A stretch of 50,147 bases of DNA from Bacteroidales bacterium. GTDB taxonomy: Bacteria; Bacteroidota; Bacteroidia; Bacteroidales; UBA932. The notes under the pieces are model-generated. The model did not search any database, was not told the DNA's origin, and worked only from the letters and a program-made list of their open reading frames with translations. Both the position numbers and the translations under genes were made by a program. Location of the stretch: assembly GCA_024398075.1 (NCBI GenBank), contig JAKSJM010000016.1, positions 1 through 50,147 on the forward strand, in the 5' to 3' direction. Shown here in pieces: positions 17,401 to 26,039 of this stretch (position 1 is the first letter of the stretch; each line of letters starts with the position of its first letter).

Positions 17401-17745
17401 ATGGGAAAATCTGGGATTTATTTTGATTCGTCGAAGTTCGACGAGGTGATGCCTTGTCAGCTTCGTGCTGTGGAGGGCTTGTCCCTCAGTGAGGACGAGT
17501 GGTTCTGTGCTCGCCTCAGGTGTAGACTGCGGCCTACTTTGTTAGGTGGGCTTACAGGTGAGTCGTATGGCTATGGCTTGGTTTTCTACGGCCAGACGCC
17601 ACCTCCCGCTGGTCTCATTTCTTACATTTCTCCTTTTCTGGCGGATGGAGTATGCATCACTCTGCGTTATGGGGACGAAAAAATCCCCAAGCGCATCGCT
17701 CATTGCGACTTGCTTGGGGATATGACTGTGCTTTATGAGGCTTAG
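17401..17745 (+). CDS. Protein of unknown function, 114 residues
   Basis: A 114-residue protein without a signal peptide or membrane segment, which I do not recognise. It has two Cys-containing segments (MPCQLRAVEG, WFCARLRCRLRPT), a Gly-rich centre (LLGGLTGESYGYGLVFYG) and a C-terminal part that may form strands (DGVCITLRYGDEK, DMTVLYEA). The ATG is supported by a clean promoter about 25 nt upstream. The last bases overlap the metK stop on the other strand in CTTAG. Confidence 0.65.
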   Translation: MGKSGIYFDSSKFDEVMPCQLRAVEGLSLSEDEWFCARLRCRLRPTLLGGLTGESYGYGLVFYGQTPPPAGLISYISPFLADGVCITLRYGDEKIPKRIAHCDLLGDMTVLYEA

Positions 17746-19064
17746 AGGCCGAAAGCTTCTTTGATCTTGTCTACCGAGTCGAGAAGCTCCCATCCGAAGA
17801 ACTGGACTTCCTTCTCTACCTGCTTTCCGTCGCGGATAAGGCTCATGGTCTTTGTGTAAGGCTTCTTTCCGAAGTGACCATAGGTGGCAGTAGCTTCGAA
17901 GATAGGGTTCTTGAGGCCGAACTTGCTGATGATTTTAGCTGGTCGGAGGTCGAAGATTTTCTTCACTACCTCTGCGATGTATGCATCGGTGGCCTCTCCG
18001 TGCTTGTCTGAGATGTTCTCAGTGGCAGGAGCGCTGACGTGTGCGGAGCCATAGGTGTCTACATAGACACTGACTGGCTCTGGCACTCCGATGGCGTATG
18101 CCACCTGGACGAGGCACTCATCTGCGACACCTGCAGCTACGAGGTTCTTCGCGATATAACGCGCCGCGTATGCTGCAGACCTGTCTACCTTGGAAGGGTC
18201 CTTGCCTGAGAATGCTCCGCCACCATGCGCGCCACGTCCACCATAGGTGTCCACGATAATCTTGCGGCCGGTAAGTCCGGTGTCTCCAGCTGGACCTCCG
18301 ATTACGAACTTTCCAGTAGGGTTCACGTGAAGGATGAACTTGTCGTCGAAGAGCTTCGCTGTCTTTTCAGGGAGTGAAGCGATGAGACGAGGGATGACTA
18401 TTTTACGTACGTCCTCCTCGATCTTGGCCCTCATGGCATCATCTTCGTCGAACTCGTCGTGCTGAGTGCTGAGCACGATGGTGTGTACACGAAGTGGCTG
18501 GTGCTTGCCTGAGAACTCGATGGTGAACTGAGACTTGGAGTCTGGGCGGAGGTATGGCATGGTCGTAGGCTCATTGTGACGAATGTCAGCGAGGATCTCG
18601 AGCATCTTGTGTGAAAGAGACAGCGCGAGAGGCATGTACTCCTCTGTGTCTGTGCATGCATAGCCGAACATCATGCCCTGGTCGCCGGCGCCCTGTGCGT
18701 CGTCGCTGTCCTTGGTCTTCTGTCCGGTGATGGCATTTGTCACACCTCTGTTTATGTCTACGCTCTGTCCGTGGATTCTGTTTATGATCTCGCAGGTCGC
18801 GGCGTCGAAGCCATACTCTGGTTTGTTATATCCGATATGGTCGATAACCTTACGTATGGTGTTCTCGACATCTTTCTTTGTGCCCTCTATGGCACTGGTC
18901 TCTCCTCCTACGAGGACGAGGTCGGTTGTGCAGAATGTCTCGCAGGCTACCTTCGCATCGGGATCCTGGGTGAGGTAGGCATCGAGAATCGCGTCTGAAA
19001 TCTGGTCGGCTACTTTATCAGGATGTCCCTCTGATACCGACTCACTTGTAAATAAGTAGTTCAT
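17742..19064 (-). CDS. metK: S-adenosylmethionine synthase
   Basis: MetK makes S-adenosylmethionine from methionine and ATP. The 440-residue product starts MNYLFTSESVSEGHPDKVAD, which holds the GHPDK methionine/ATP motif. Other blocks are DAQGAGDQGMMFGYA (the GAGDQG signature), GRKIIVDTYGG and GGGAFSGKDPSKVDRSAAY (the phosphate-binding P-loop). It has small insertions compared with the 384-residue E. coli enzyme, as in other Bacteroidetes. I use ATG 19064; an upstream ATG at 19103 would place the start inside a terminator hairpin. The leader holds a SAM-II-like riboswitch, so the enzyme is probably feedback-controlled by its own product. Confidence 0.97.
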   Translation of the reverse strand: MNYLFTSESVSEGHPDKVADQISDAILDAYLTQDPDAKVACETFCTTDLVLVGGETSAIEGTKKDVENTIRKVIDHIGYNKPEYGFDAATCEIINRIHGQSVDINRGVTNAITGQKTKDSDDAQGAGDQGMMFGYACTDTEEYMPLALSLSHKMLEILADIRHNEPTTMPYLRPDSKSQFTIEFSGKHQPLRVHTIVLSTQHDEFDEDDAMRAKIEEDVRKIVIPRLIASLPEKTAKLFDDKFILHVNPTGKFVIGGPAGDTGLTGRKIIVDTYGGRGAHGGGAFSGKDPSKVDRSAAYAARYIAKNLVAAGVADECLVQVAYAIGVPEPVSVYVDTYGSAHVSAPATENISDKHGEATDAYIAEVVKKIFDLRPAKIISKFGLKNPIFEATATYGHFGKKPYTKTMSLIRDGKQVEKEVQFFGWELLDSVDKIKEAFGL

Positions 19065-19077
19065 GTACTTTGTATAA

Positions 19078-19111
19078 ATAAAAAAAACTCCAGCATGGGA
19101 CATGCGGAGCT
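19078..19111 (-). terminator. Intrinsic terminator inside the metK leader
   Basis: On the minus strand, AGCUCCGCAUG (19111-19101) pairs with CAUGCUGGAGUU (19097-19086), with one bulged U and a 3-nt loop, and a run of eight U follows. The metK ATG lies 13 nt after the U-run. The terminator is therefore between the promoter and the gene, so metK is expressed only on read-through. Confidence 0.85.
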
Positions 19112-19146
19112 GCTTGATGCGACTATAAATGCAAATAAAATATGTA

Positions 19147-19196
19147 GAATTTTAGCATTTTTTAGTGTGGTTGCAAGCAGGCAAATCTTTCCACAT
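19147..19196 (-). ncRNA. SAM-II-like riboswitch aptamer upstream of metK
   Basis: Read on the minus strand, a 5-bp P1 stem (UGUGG 19195-19191 with CCACA 19170-19166) encloses the loop AAAGAUUUGCCUGCUUGCAA. It is followed by a tail with CUAAAAAAUGCUAAAA. The GAUUU, UUGCA and GCUAAAA elements occur in the order and spacing of the SAM-II aptamer. A consensus promoter lies about 15-20 nt upstream. An intrinsic terminator lies downstream, and the aptamer's P1 and loop strands can pair with its 5' half. Identification is by eye against remembered conserved positions. SAM-I and SAM-IV fit worse. Confidence 0.7.
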
Positions 19197-19215
19197 TCCT
19201 TATGTTTTGGGATTG

Positions 19216-19246
19216 CAAAGTTACTACAAAGAATCGTATTGACAAA
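19216..19246 (-). promoter_or_regulatory. Promoter of metK
   Basis: On the minus strand, TTTG (19246-19243), a 19-nt spacer and TAACTTTG (19223-19216) make a full-consensus Bacteroidetes promoter. Transcription would start near 19209-19212, leaving a leader of about 147 nt, unusually long for this window. Confidence 0.75.
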
Positions 19247-19328
19247 GCTTATGGATGAGTTTTTCTTTTGCTGTTGCATTGTCTTGATTTTTAAATCGTT
19301 AAATATTTTAGGAGACGTTTTTTTTAAG

Positions 19329-19336
19329 TATATTTG
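19329..19336 (+). promoter_or_regulatory. -7 box for the first TonB-dependent receptor
   Basis: TATATTTG is a perfect TAnnTTTG, 41 nt before the ATG at 19378. The region 20 nt upstream is T-rich but lacks a clear TTTG. Together with the metK promoter, riboswitch and terminator, it accounts for most of the 313-nt space between metK and this gene. Nothing else was recognised there. Confidence 0.5.
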
Positions 19337-19377
19337 CGCCCGCAAAGGAAACAATCCAAAATCAATTTCAATATTTT

Positions 19378-22300
19378 ATGAAAAGTTTAAAAAAGGTATT
19401 TGTCGCAATCGCTGCACTTTTCGCGAGTGTAGTGATGTTTGCACAGGGCACCACTTCTTCAATGACAGGTGCCGTTACAGACCAGAATGGTGAGCCACTC
19501 GTTGGCGCTACCGTTGTGGCTGTTCACACACCTTCAGGCTCACAGTACTTCTCTGTAGCTGGTAACAATGGTTACTATACCATCAACGGTATGCGTCCAG
19601 GTGGTCCATACGTTGTTACAGTATCCCTCATCGGCTGCAAGTCTGTACGTTTCGAGAACCTTACTCTCCAGCTCGGTGAGACTTCTACTCTCGACGCAGC
19701 TCTCGAAGAGGACACCCAGATGCTTAATGAGGTCGTTGTGATCGCTGACGCTGCTTCTCGTTTCGCTACTGAGAAGACAGGTGCATCAACCAACGTCTCT
19801 AACCAGCAGATGATGAACCTTCCAAACACCAGCCGTAGCATCTCTGCTATCGCTAAGCTTTCTCCTTATGCAAATGGCATGAGCTTCGCCGGTGGTGATG
19901 GTCGTTCAACAAACTTCACCGTGGATGGTGCGAACTTCAACAACAACTTCGGTCTTTCATCAAGCCTCCCTGGTGGCGGTACCCCTATCTCACTTGACGC
20001 TCTTGAGGAGATGCAGATCGTTGTCGCTCCTTTCGACGTTCGTCAGTCAAACTTCGTAGGTGGTGGTATCAATGCTATCACCAAGTCTGGTACAAACTCA
20101 TTCGCAGGTACCGCTTACACCTATTACTCAGATGAGAACTTCCGTGGTAACAAGGTTATGGGTGAGGACCTCGGTGATCGCAAGCCAGAGCAGAACAAGA
20201 TCTATGGTCTCACACTCGGTGGCCCTATCGTAAAGGACAAGCTCTTCTTCTTCGTAAACTTCGAGATGCAGAAGAAGCCTGAGCAGGCTATCAAGTATCA
20301 GCCATCTCCTGACAAGCAGGCTGTCCTCCAGAAGATCAGCGACAAGCTCCAGAATGACTACGGCTACAATGCTGGTTCATACACCGACTTCCCTGGTGGT
20401 ACCGACAACATGAAGATGCTCGCTCGTCTCGATTGGAACATCTCTGACGCTCACAAGCTCAGCTTCCGTTTCAACAAGACAAACAACCAGTATTGGTACG
20501 AGCCAAACGGAAACTCTTGTGATGATAAGTTCCGTAACAAGAGCTACAACCGTTCAAGCGAGCAGGCTCATCCTTTCTCAAACAACATGTACTCTCAGAT
20601 GAGTAATGTTACTTCATTTGCAGGTGAGCTTAACAGCCGCTTTGGTTCTAAGGTGGCTAACCGTTTCCTTGCTACTTACACAAATATCAACGATCAGCGT
20701 GGAAGCAACTCATCTTTCTTCCCTCACGTCGATATCATGGATAGCGCTGACTACTCTTCAGGTAACTTCAAGCCTTACACCTCATTCGGTTATGAGCTTT
20801 TCACCTATAACAATGGTGTGAAGAACAACAACCTCCAGATCCAGGATGATGTTACTCTCTACCTCGGTGAGCATACCGTTACCGCTGGTGCTCGCTTCGA
20901 GTACATGAAGGCTCATAACTCTTACATGCGTAACGGTACTGGTTACTACCGCTATGCAAGTGCTGAGGACTTCCTCAATGGCGCTCTCCCTCTCTCATTC
21001 TGTCTTACCTATGGTTATGACGGAAATGATAACCCTGCAGGTATCGTTGAGTACACTCAGTCAGCTGCTTACGCTCAGGATGAGTGGAAGATCGCCCGTA
21101 ACTTCAAGCTTACCTACGGTGTACGCGCCGAGCTCGTTGCTTTCGACGACAAGGCTATTGTGACAAACCCTAACATCGCTGCTATCGACTACGGCGGAAA
21201 GCACATCGATACCGGTGTATGGCCTAAGACTCGCATCCAGGTTTCTCCACGTGTAGGTTTCAACTGGGATGTTAACTCTGACAAGAGCCTCATCGTTCGT
21301 GGTGGTCTCGGTATGTTCCAGGGTCGTCTCCCTCTCGTATTCTTCACCAACATGCCTCAGAACTCAGGTATGATCCAGGGTAGCTACACTGCTTCTGCTC
21401 AGATCAAGGAAGGCGTGCTCGTTTATGATGATTCTGTAAAGGAGGTTCTCGGCAAGCTTACCGCTGGTGGCAAGATGATGACCGACACCAAGGAGATCGT
21501 AAAGCTTCTTGGTCTCCCTACCACAGCAGATCCTGCAAAGGCAGGTCTCGGTGGCCAGAACTATATCGGTGGTGTGGATTCAAACTTCCGCATGCCTCAG
21601 ATCTTCAAGACCTCTCTCGCAGTTGATTACACCGTTCCTGTTAACTTCCCATTCACTATCACAGCTGAGGGTATGTTCAACAAGACCATCTACGGTGTGA
21701 TGATCCAGGACTGGTCACTCAAGGATGATGCAAGCGTGCTCAAGCACTTCGCTGGTCCAGATAACCGTCTCATGAATATCAATGATTCACGTTATCACAA
21801 TACCAATGCATACGTGATGACAAATACAAACAAGGGTTACGGTTACTCTGCAAACGTTACTCTCAACGCAGAGCCTGTAAAGAACCTCAAGTTGATGGCA
21901 GCTTACACTCACATCGAGTCTAAGGAGCTCTCAGGTATGCCAGGTTCAGCTGCGAACTCAGTGTTCACAGGTCTCCCAACCATCAGCGGTGCAAACAACA
22001 CAGATCTTCAGAGAAGCCAGTATGTAGTTCCTAACAAGGTTATGGCTAGCGTTAACTACGCTATCTGGGGCTTCAACTTCAACCTCTACTACACAGCTTC
22101 TTCAGCTGCAGGTAACAGCTACATCTACACCAACGATATGAATGGTGATGGCAATGCTACCGACCTTATCTACATCCCTGCTACCAAGGACGAGATCAAC
22201 TTCAAGACCCCTGCAGATGCAGATGCATTCTGGGCATTCCTTGAGGCTGACAAGTACCTCAGCAGCCACAAGGGTCAGTACGCAGAGGCTTATGCAGCTC

Positions 22301-22638
22301 GTTCACCTTGGCTCCACAGATTCGATTTCAGCGTAAGCAAGGACTTCAGCTTCAAGATCGCGGGCAAGACCCACGGCTTCCAGCTCAGCGCTTCTATCGA
22401 CAACATTGGCAACCTTCTTAACTCTAACTGGGGTGTTACCAAGATGTCTGCTTACCAGACTTCACTCAACGGTACTATCGCTCCTCTCAAGTACGAGGGC
22501 GTAAATGCAAGCAACGAGCCTATCTTCTCAATGGTTAAGGCTGGTGAAGTATACCCTGTACAGAACTACATCAAGTCATTGATCAACAATTCACAGTGCT
22601 GGCATGCTCTCGTAGGCATCAAGTACTTCTTCAAGTAG
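19378..22638 (+). CDS. TonB-dependent receptor, Oar-like (copy 1)
   Basis: A 1086-residue outer-membrane receptor that imports a ligand using TonB energy. The signal peptide is about 1-23 (ends MFAQ). A carboxypeptidase-regulatory-like domain follows at 25-110 (GAVTDQNGEPLVGATVV, GYYTINGMRPGGPY). The plug is about 115-240, with DGANFNNNFGLSSSLPGGGTP and FVGGGINAITKSGTNSF. The rest is a 22-strand barrel ending in VGIKYFFK. The layout matches the Oar-like TonB receptors of Bacteroidetes rather than SusC, and no SusD partner is nearby. It is followed by a strong terminator and then by a paralogue. The ligand is unknown. Confidence 0.93.
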   Translation: MKSLKKVFVAIAALFASVVMFAQGTTSSMTGAVTDQNGEPLVGATVVAVHTPSGSQYFSVAGNNGYYTINGMRPGGPYVVTVSLIGCKSVRFENLTLQLGETSTLDAALEEDTQMLNEVVVIADAASRFATEKTGASTNVSNQQMMNLPNTSRSISAIAKLSPYANGMSFAGGDGRSTNFTVDGANFNNNFGLSSSLPGGGTPISLDALEEMQIVVAPFDVRQSNFVGGGINAITKSGTNSFAGTAYTYYSDENFRGNKVMGEDLGDRKPEQNKIYGLTLGGPIVKDKLFFFVNFEMQKKPEQAIKYQPSPDKQAVLQKISDKLQNDYGYNAGSYTDFPGGTDNMKMLARLDWNISDAHKLSFRFNKTNNQYWYEPNGNSCDDKFRNKSYNRSSEQAHPFSNNMYSQMSNVTSFAGELNSRFGSKVANRFLATYTNINDQRGSNSSFFPHVDIMDSADYSSGNFKPYTSFGYELFTYNNGVKNNNLQIQDDVTLYLGEHTVTAGARFEYMKAHNSYMRNGTGYYRYASAEDFLNGALPLSFCLTYGYDGNDNPAGIVEYTQSAAYAQDEWKIARNFKLTYGVRAELVAFDDKAIVTNPNIAAIDYGGKHIDTGVWPKTRIQVSPRVGFNWDVNSDKSLIVRGGLGMFQGRLPLVFFTNMPQNSGMIQGSYTASAQIKEGVLVYDDSVKEVLGKLTAGGKMMTDTKEIVKLLGLPTTADPAKAGLGGQNYIGGVDSNFRMPQIFKTSLAVDYTVPVNFPFTITAEGMFNKTIYGVMIQDWSLKDDASVLKHFAGPDNRLMNINDSRYHNTNAYVMTNTNKGYGYSANVTLNAEPVKNLKLMAAYTHIESKELSGMPGSAANSVFTGLPTISGANNTDLQRSQYVVPNKVMASVNYAIWGFNFNLYYTASSAAGNSYIYTNDMNGDGNATDLIYIPATKDEINFKTPADADAFWAFLEADKYLSSHKGQYAEAYAARSPWLHRFDFSVSKDFSFKIAGKTHGFQLSASIDNIGNLLNSNWGVTKMSAYQTSLNGTIAPLKYEGVNASNEPIFSMVKAGEVYPVQNYIKSLINNSQCWHALVGIKYFFK

Positions 22639-22660
22639 TCTAGATACAAATCTACATAAT

Positions 22661-22694
22661 GGGGCCGCTCCACTTTGGGGGCGGCCCTTTTTTT
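22661..22694 (+). terminator. Intrinsic terminator after TonB receptor copy 1
   Basis: A GC-rich stem (GGGCCGC 22662-22668 with GCGGCCC 22681-22687), a 12-nt loop and a run of T follow the receptor stop by about 22 nt. It separates the two receptor genes. Confidence 0.88.
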
Positions 22695-22742
22695 ACTGAC
22701 AATTTATACGTTAAACTGTCTAATTATGAACGAAATTAATTG

Positions 22743-22750
22743 TAACTTTG
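22743..22750 (+). promoter_or_regulatory. -7 box for TonB receptor copy 2
   Basis: TAACTTTG is a perfect TAnnTTTG, 13 nt before an ATG at 22764 and 34 nt before the preferred ATG at 22785. No good -33 element was seen. Confidence 0.5.
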
Positions 22751-22784
22751 CGTTTTAATAGATATGTTTAACTTTTCAGCATTT

Positions 22785-25700
22785 ATGAAAAAATCAATCA
22801 AGGTTGTGTTGTCGCTCATCGCGATGATACTAGTGAGTGTGTCTGCCTTTGCTCAGGTGACCACTTCATCTTTGAACGGTAAGGTCACCGATGCAAAAGG
22901 TGCTCCTGTGGCAGGAGCTGCAGTGATCGCCGTCCACACCCCTTCTGGTACCCAGTACTATGCAGTGGCTGACAATGATGGTAGCTACTACATCAACGGT
23001 ATGCGTGCCGGTGGTCCTTACACAGTACAGGCTACTTGTCTCGGCTACAAGGATGTAACATTCACTGATGTTACCCTCCAGCTTGCAGAGCCTTTTGTGC
23101 TTAATTACAATCTTCCAGATGATTCTGAAGTTCTTACTGAGGCCATCGTCATCTCGACCACATCTACCAAGTTCTCTTCAGAGAAGACTGGTGCTGCGAC
23201 AAACATCTCAAGCAAGCAGATTCTTACCCTGCCTTCCATCAGCAGAAGTGTAACTGACATCACCAAGCTTTCTCCTTACGGAGGAAATGGTATGAACTTC
23301 TCTGGTACCTCAGGTCGTTCTGCAAACTTCACCGTCGATGGCGCAAACTTCAACAACAACTTCGGTCTTTCTACCAGCCTCCCTGGTGGTGGTAACCCTA
23401 TCTCCATCGATGCTATCGAGGAACTCCAGGTCGTTATCTCACCTTACGATGTACGTCAGTCAAACTTCATCGGTGGTGGTATCAACGCTATCACAAAGTC
23501 TGGTACAAACACCTTCAAGGGTTCAGCCTACACATACCATCGTAATGAGAACATGCGTGGTAACCGCGTGAATGGCAAGGAGCTCGCTGAGCGTACCATC
23601 GACCGTACCACTACTTACGGTTTCACTCTCGGCGGTCCTATCATCAAGAACAAGCTCTTCTTCTTCGTGAACGGTGAGTACTCAGTGATTCCTTCGACCA
23701 TGAACAAGTGGAGACCATCTGAAGACGGTGTAGCTGATCCAGACAAGAACATCAGCCGTGTCACCATGACAGAGGCTCAGGACATGAGAGACTTCCTCAT
23801 CAAGAAGTATGGTTATGATCCAGGTTCTTTCACAGAGTATCCTGCTGACAAGAAGAACTACAAGATGCTCGCACGTCTCGACTGGAACATCTCAGACAAG
23901 CATCATCTTGCACTCAGATTCAACCACACAAACAGTGTGACCTGGTCTATGCCTTCTTCTTCACGTGATATCGCAGCATTCGCAAACAGCTCGCAGAGCC
24001 AGTATGCAATCACTTTCGCGAACTCTGCATATTCAATGAACAACAAGATCTCGACTGTTTCATTCGATTTGAACAGCCGTCTCTCAAATAATCTTTCAAA
24101 CCAGTTCCTCGTGACATATTCTGACATCGAGGACGTTCGTGGCAGCAACTCAGACCTCTTCCCTATGGTGGAGATCGCTGCAGGTGACCTCGGTGAGACC
24201 GATATGCCTTACATGCTATTCGGTTATGAGCTCTTCACCCTCTATAACAGGGTAGGTAACCAGACTCTTACCGTTAAGGATGACCTTACATACTACAAGG
24301 GTGCTCACAAGCTTACCGCTGGTATCAGCTACGAGGGCCAGGTCGCTCTGAACTGCTACATGCGTAATGGTACCGGTATGTTCCGTTATGACTCTATCTC
24401 AGCATTCAAGAATGGCGAGGCTCCTGTGGCTATGGCATTTGACTGGGGCTACAATGGTGCAGATGATCCATCTGCTACAGTCCGTTTCTCTCAGATCGGT
24501 GCATACGCTCAGGATGAGTGGAAACCAACTGACAACTTCAAGCTCACCGCAGGTGTGCGTTTCGATACCATCGCATTCAACAATGCTGACGTGATGACAA
24601 ACAATGCCATCCTCGCGGCTGACTTCGGTGGTCGTCACATCGATACTGGTATGTGGCCTAAGACCAACATCCAGATCTCTCCACGTGTAGGTTTCTCTTG
24701 GGATGTCCTCAGTAACAAGACCCTCACCGTTCGTGGTGGTACCGGTCTCTTCGCAGGTCGCCTCCCTCTCGTATTCTTCACAAACATGCCTACAAACTCA
24801 GGTATGGTGAAGGGTCGTGCTACACGTATCACCGACAAGAACCTTCTCGAGAAGTTCGCAGGTGGTCTCGTTACCGACAGAAAGGAGATCCTCAACATCC
24901 TGAACTCTTACGATCCTAAGAAGTATCCTACCACCATCACTCCAGAGGATGGTACCATGCCTTCAGAGATCGCAGGCGTAGACAATAACTTCAAGATGCC
25001 TCAGGTATGGAAGTCTTCTATCGCTGTCGACTATCGCCCTCAGACTTCGTTCCCTCTCTCATTCACCGCTGAGTACATCTTCAACAAGACCATCAATGGT
25101 GTAATGCTCTCGAACTGGAACATCAAGGAAGAGAATGCTGGTTGGGCTTCATTCAATGGTGCTGATGGACGTCACATCTATCCTGCATCTTACAAGTACA
25201 CAAAGACCGATGCATTTGTGCTTACAAACACAAACAAGGGTTACGGTTCAGTGCTTGCACTCTCTATGAACGCCGAGCCTGTGAAGAACCTCCACGTGAC
25301 AGCTTCTGCTACCCACACTGTGGCTAAGGAGCTCACCGGTATGCCTGGCTCAAATGCATCTGCAGCATGGCAGTACATCCCTTCAGTCGAGGGTCCTAAC
25401 TTCATGACTCTCCACAACTCTTCTTACAATAACCCATTCCGTGGTATGGTATCACTCTCTTACACTACTAAGAACGATACCTACAGCCTCTTCTACGAGG
25501 CAAATCAGTATGGTGGCAATAGCTACATGTACTTCAACGACATGAACGGTGACGGTTACTCATACGACCTCATGTACATCCCTAGAGATGAATCAGAGAT
25601 CTGCTTCGTTTCGCCTGCTGATGCTTCCCGTTACTGGGCATTCGCAGATCAGGACGCATATCTCTCGGCTCACAAGGGTGAGTATGCTGAGGCTTATGCT

Positions 25701-26021
25701 GTGACACAGCCTATCGTTCAGACCATTGATTTCCACTATGCACATGATTTCAAGATCAAGGTAGGCAAGAGCACTAACTCTCTCCAGCTTAACTTCGACA
25801 TCAACAATATCCTCAACCTCTTCAACTCTTCATGGGGCGTGGCAAAGGTATTCTCAACAGAAGCCATGTCTGGCCGTCTCCTCAAGTATGAGTACACAAA
25901 CAACGAGGGTAAGCCTGTATTCTCTACCAGAGTTCCTGAAGGTGCAAAGACTTGGGATTACTCATACTCAAGCGGCAACTGCTGGTACATGCAGATTGGT
26001 CTCAGATACATGTTCAACTAA
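22785..26021 (+). CDS. TonB-dependent receptor, Oar-like (copy 2)
   Basis: A 1078-residue paralogue of the preceding receptor, with the same domain order: signal peptide (MKKSIKVVLSL to AFAQ), carboxypeptidase-regulatory-like domain (GKVTDAKGAPVAGAAVI), plug (DGANFNNNFGLSTSLPGGGNP, FIGGGINAITKSGTNTF) and barrel ending in GLRYMFN. Plug and periplasmic parts are nearly identical to copy 1, while many barrel loops differ, so ligand range may differ. I prefer ATG 22785 because it gives a normal signal peptide; ATG 22764 would add seven residues. The next gene, a surface lipoprotein, starts 18 nt downstream and probably shares its transcript. Confidence 0.93.
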   Translation: MKKSIKVVLSLIAMILVSVSAFAQVTTSSLNGKVTDAKGAPVAGAAVIAVHTPSGTQYYAVADNDGSYYINGMRAGGPYTVQATCLGYKDVTFTDVTLQLAEPFVLNYNLPDDSEVLTEAIVISTTSTKFSSEKTGAATNISSKQILTLPSISRSVTDITKLSPYGGNGMNFSGTSGRSANFTVDGANFNNNFGLSTSLPGGGNPISIDAIEELQVVISPYDVRQSNFIGGGINAITKSGTNTFKGSAYTYHRNENMRGNRVNGKELAERTIDRTTTYGFTLGGPIIKNKLFFFVNGEYSVIPSTMNKWRPSEDGVADPDKNISRVTMTEAQDMRDFLIKKYGYDPGSFTEYPADKKNYKMLARLDWNISDKHHLALRFNHTNSVTWSMPSSSRDIAAFANSSQSQYAITFANSAYSMNNKISTVSFDLNSRLSNNLSNQFLVTYSDIEDVRGSNSDLFPMVEIAAGDLGETDMPYMLFGYELFTLYNRVGNQTLTVKDDLTYYKGAHKLTAGISYEGQVALNCYMRNGTGMFRYDSISAFKNGEAPVAMAFDWGYNGADDPSATVRFSQIGAYAQDEWKPTDNFKLTAGVRFDTIAFNNADVMTNNAILAADFGGRHIDTGMWPKTNIQISPRVGFSWDVLSNKTLTVRGGTGLFAGRLPLVFFTNMPTNSGMVKGRATRITDKNLLEKFAGGLVTDRKEILNILNSYDPKKYPTTITPEDGTMPSEIAGVDNNFKMPQVWKSSIAVDYRPQTSFPLSFTAEYIFNKTINGVMLSNWNIKEENAGWASFNGADGRHIYPASYKYTKTDAFVLTNTNKGYGSVLALSMNAEPVKNLHVTASATHTVAKELTGMPGSNASAAWQYIPSVEGPNFMTLHNSSYNNPFRGMVSLSYTTKNDTYSLFYEANQYGGNSYMYFNDMNGDGYSYDLMYIPRDESEICFVSPADASRYWAFADQDAYLSAHKGEYAEAYAVTQPIVQTIDFHYAHDFKIKVGKSTNSLQLNFDINNILNLFNSSWGVAKVFSTEAMSGRLLKYEYTNNEGKPVFSTRVPEGAKTWDYSYSSGNCWYMQIGLRYMFN

Positions 26022-26039
26022 TCTAATCCGCAAGCAATC

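Noticed and set aside
19065-19103. Longer metK start at 19103 (13 extra residues)
   Set aside because: The extension lies within the terminator hairpin and U-run of the leader, and all MetK proteins start near the MNYLFTSES motif.
19147-19196. SAM-I (S-box) riboswitch in the metK leader
   Set aside because: GCAACC and UGCUAAA look like SAM-I pieces, but the AUGAAGCCC block, kink-turn and P2 are missing and the element is too short. SAM-II fits both length and order of motifs.
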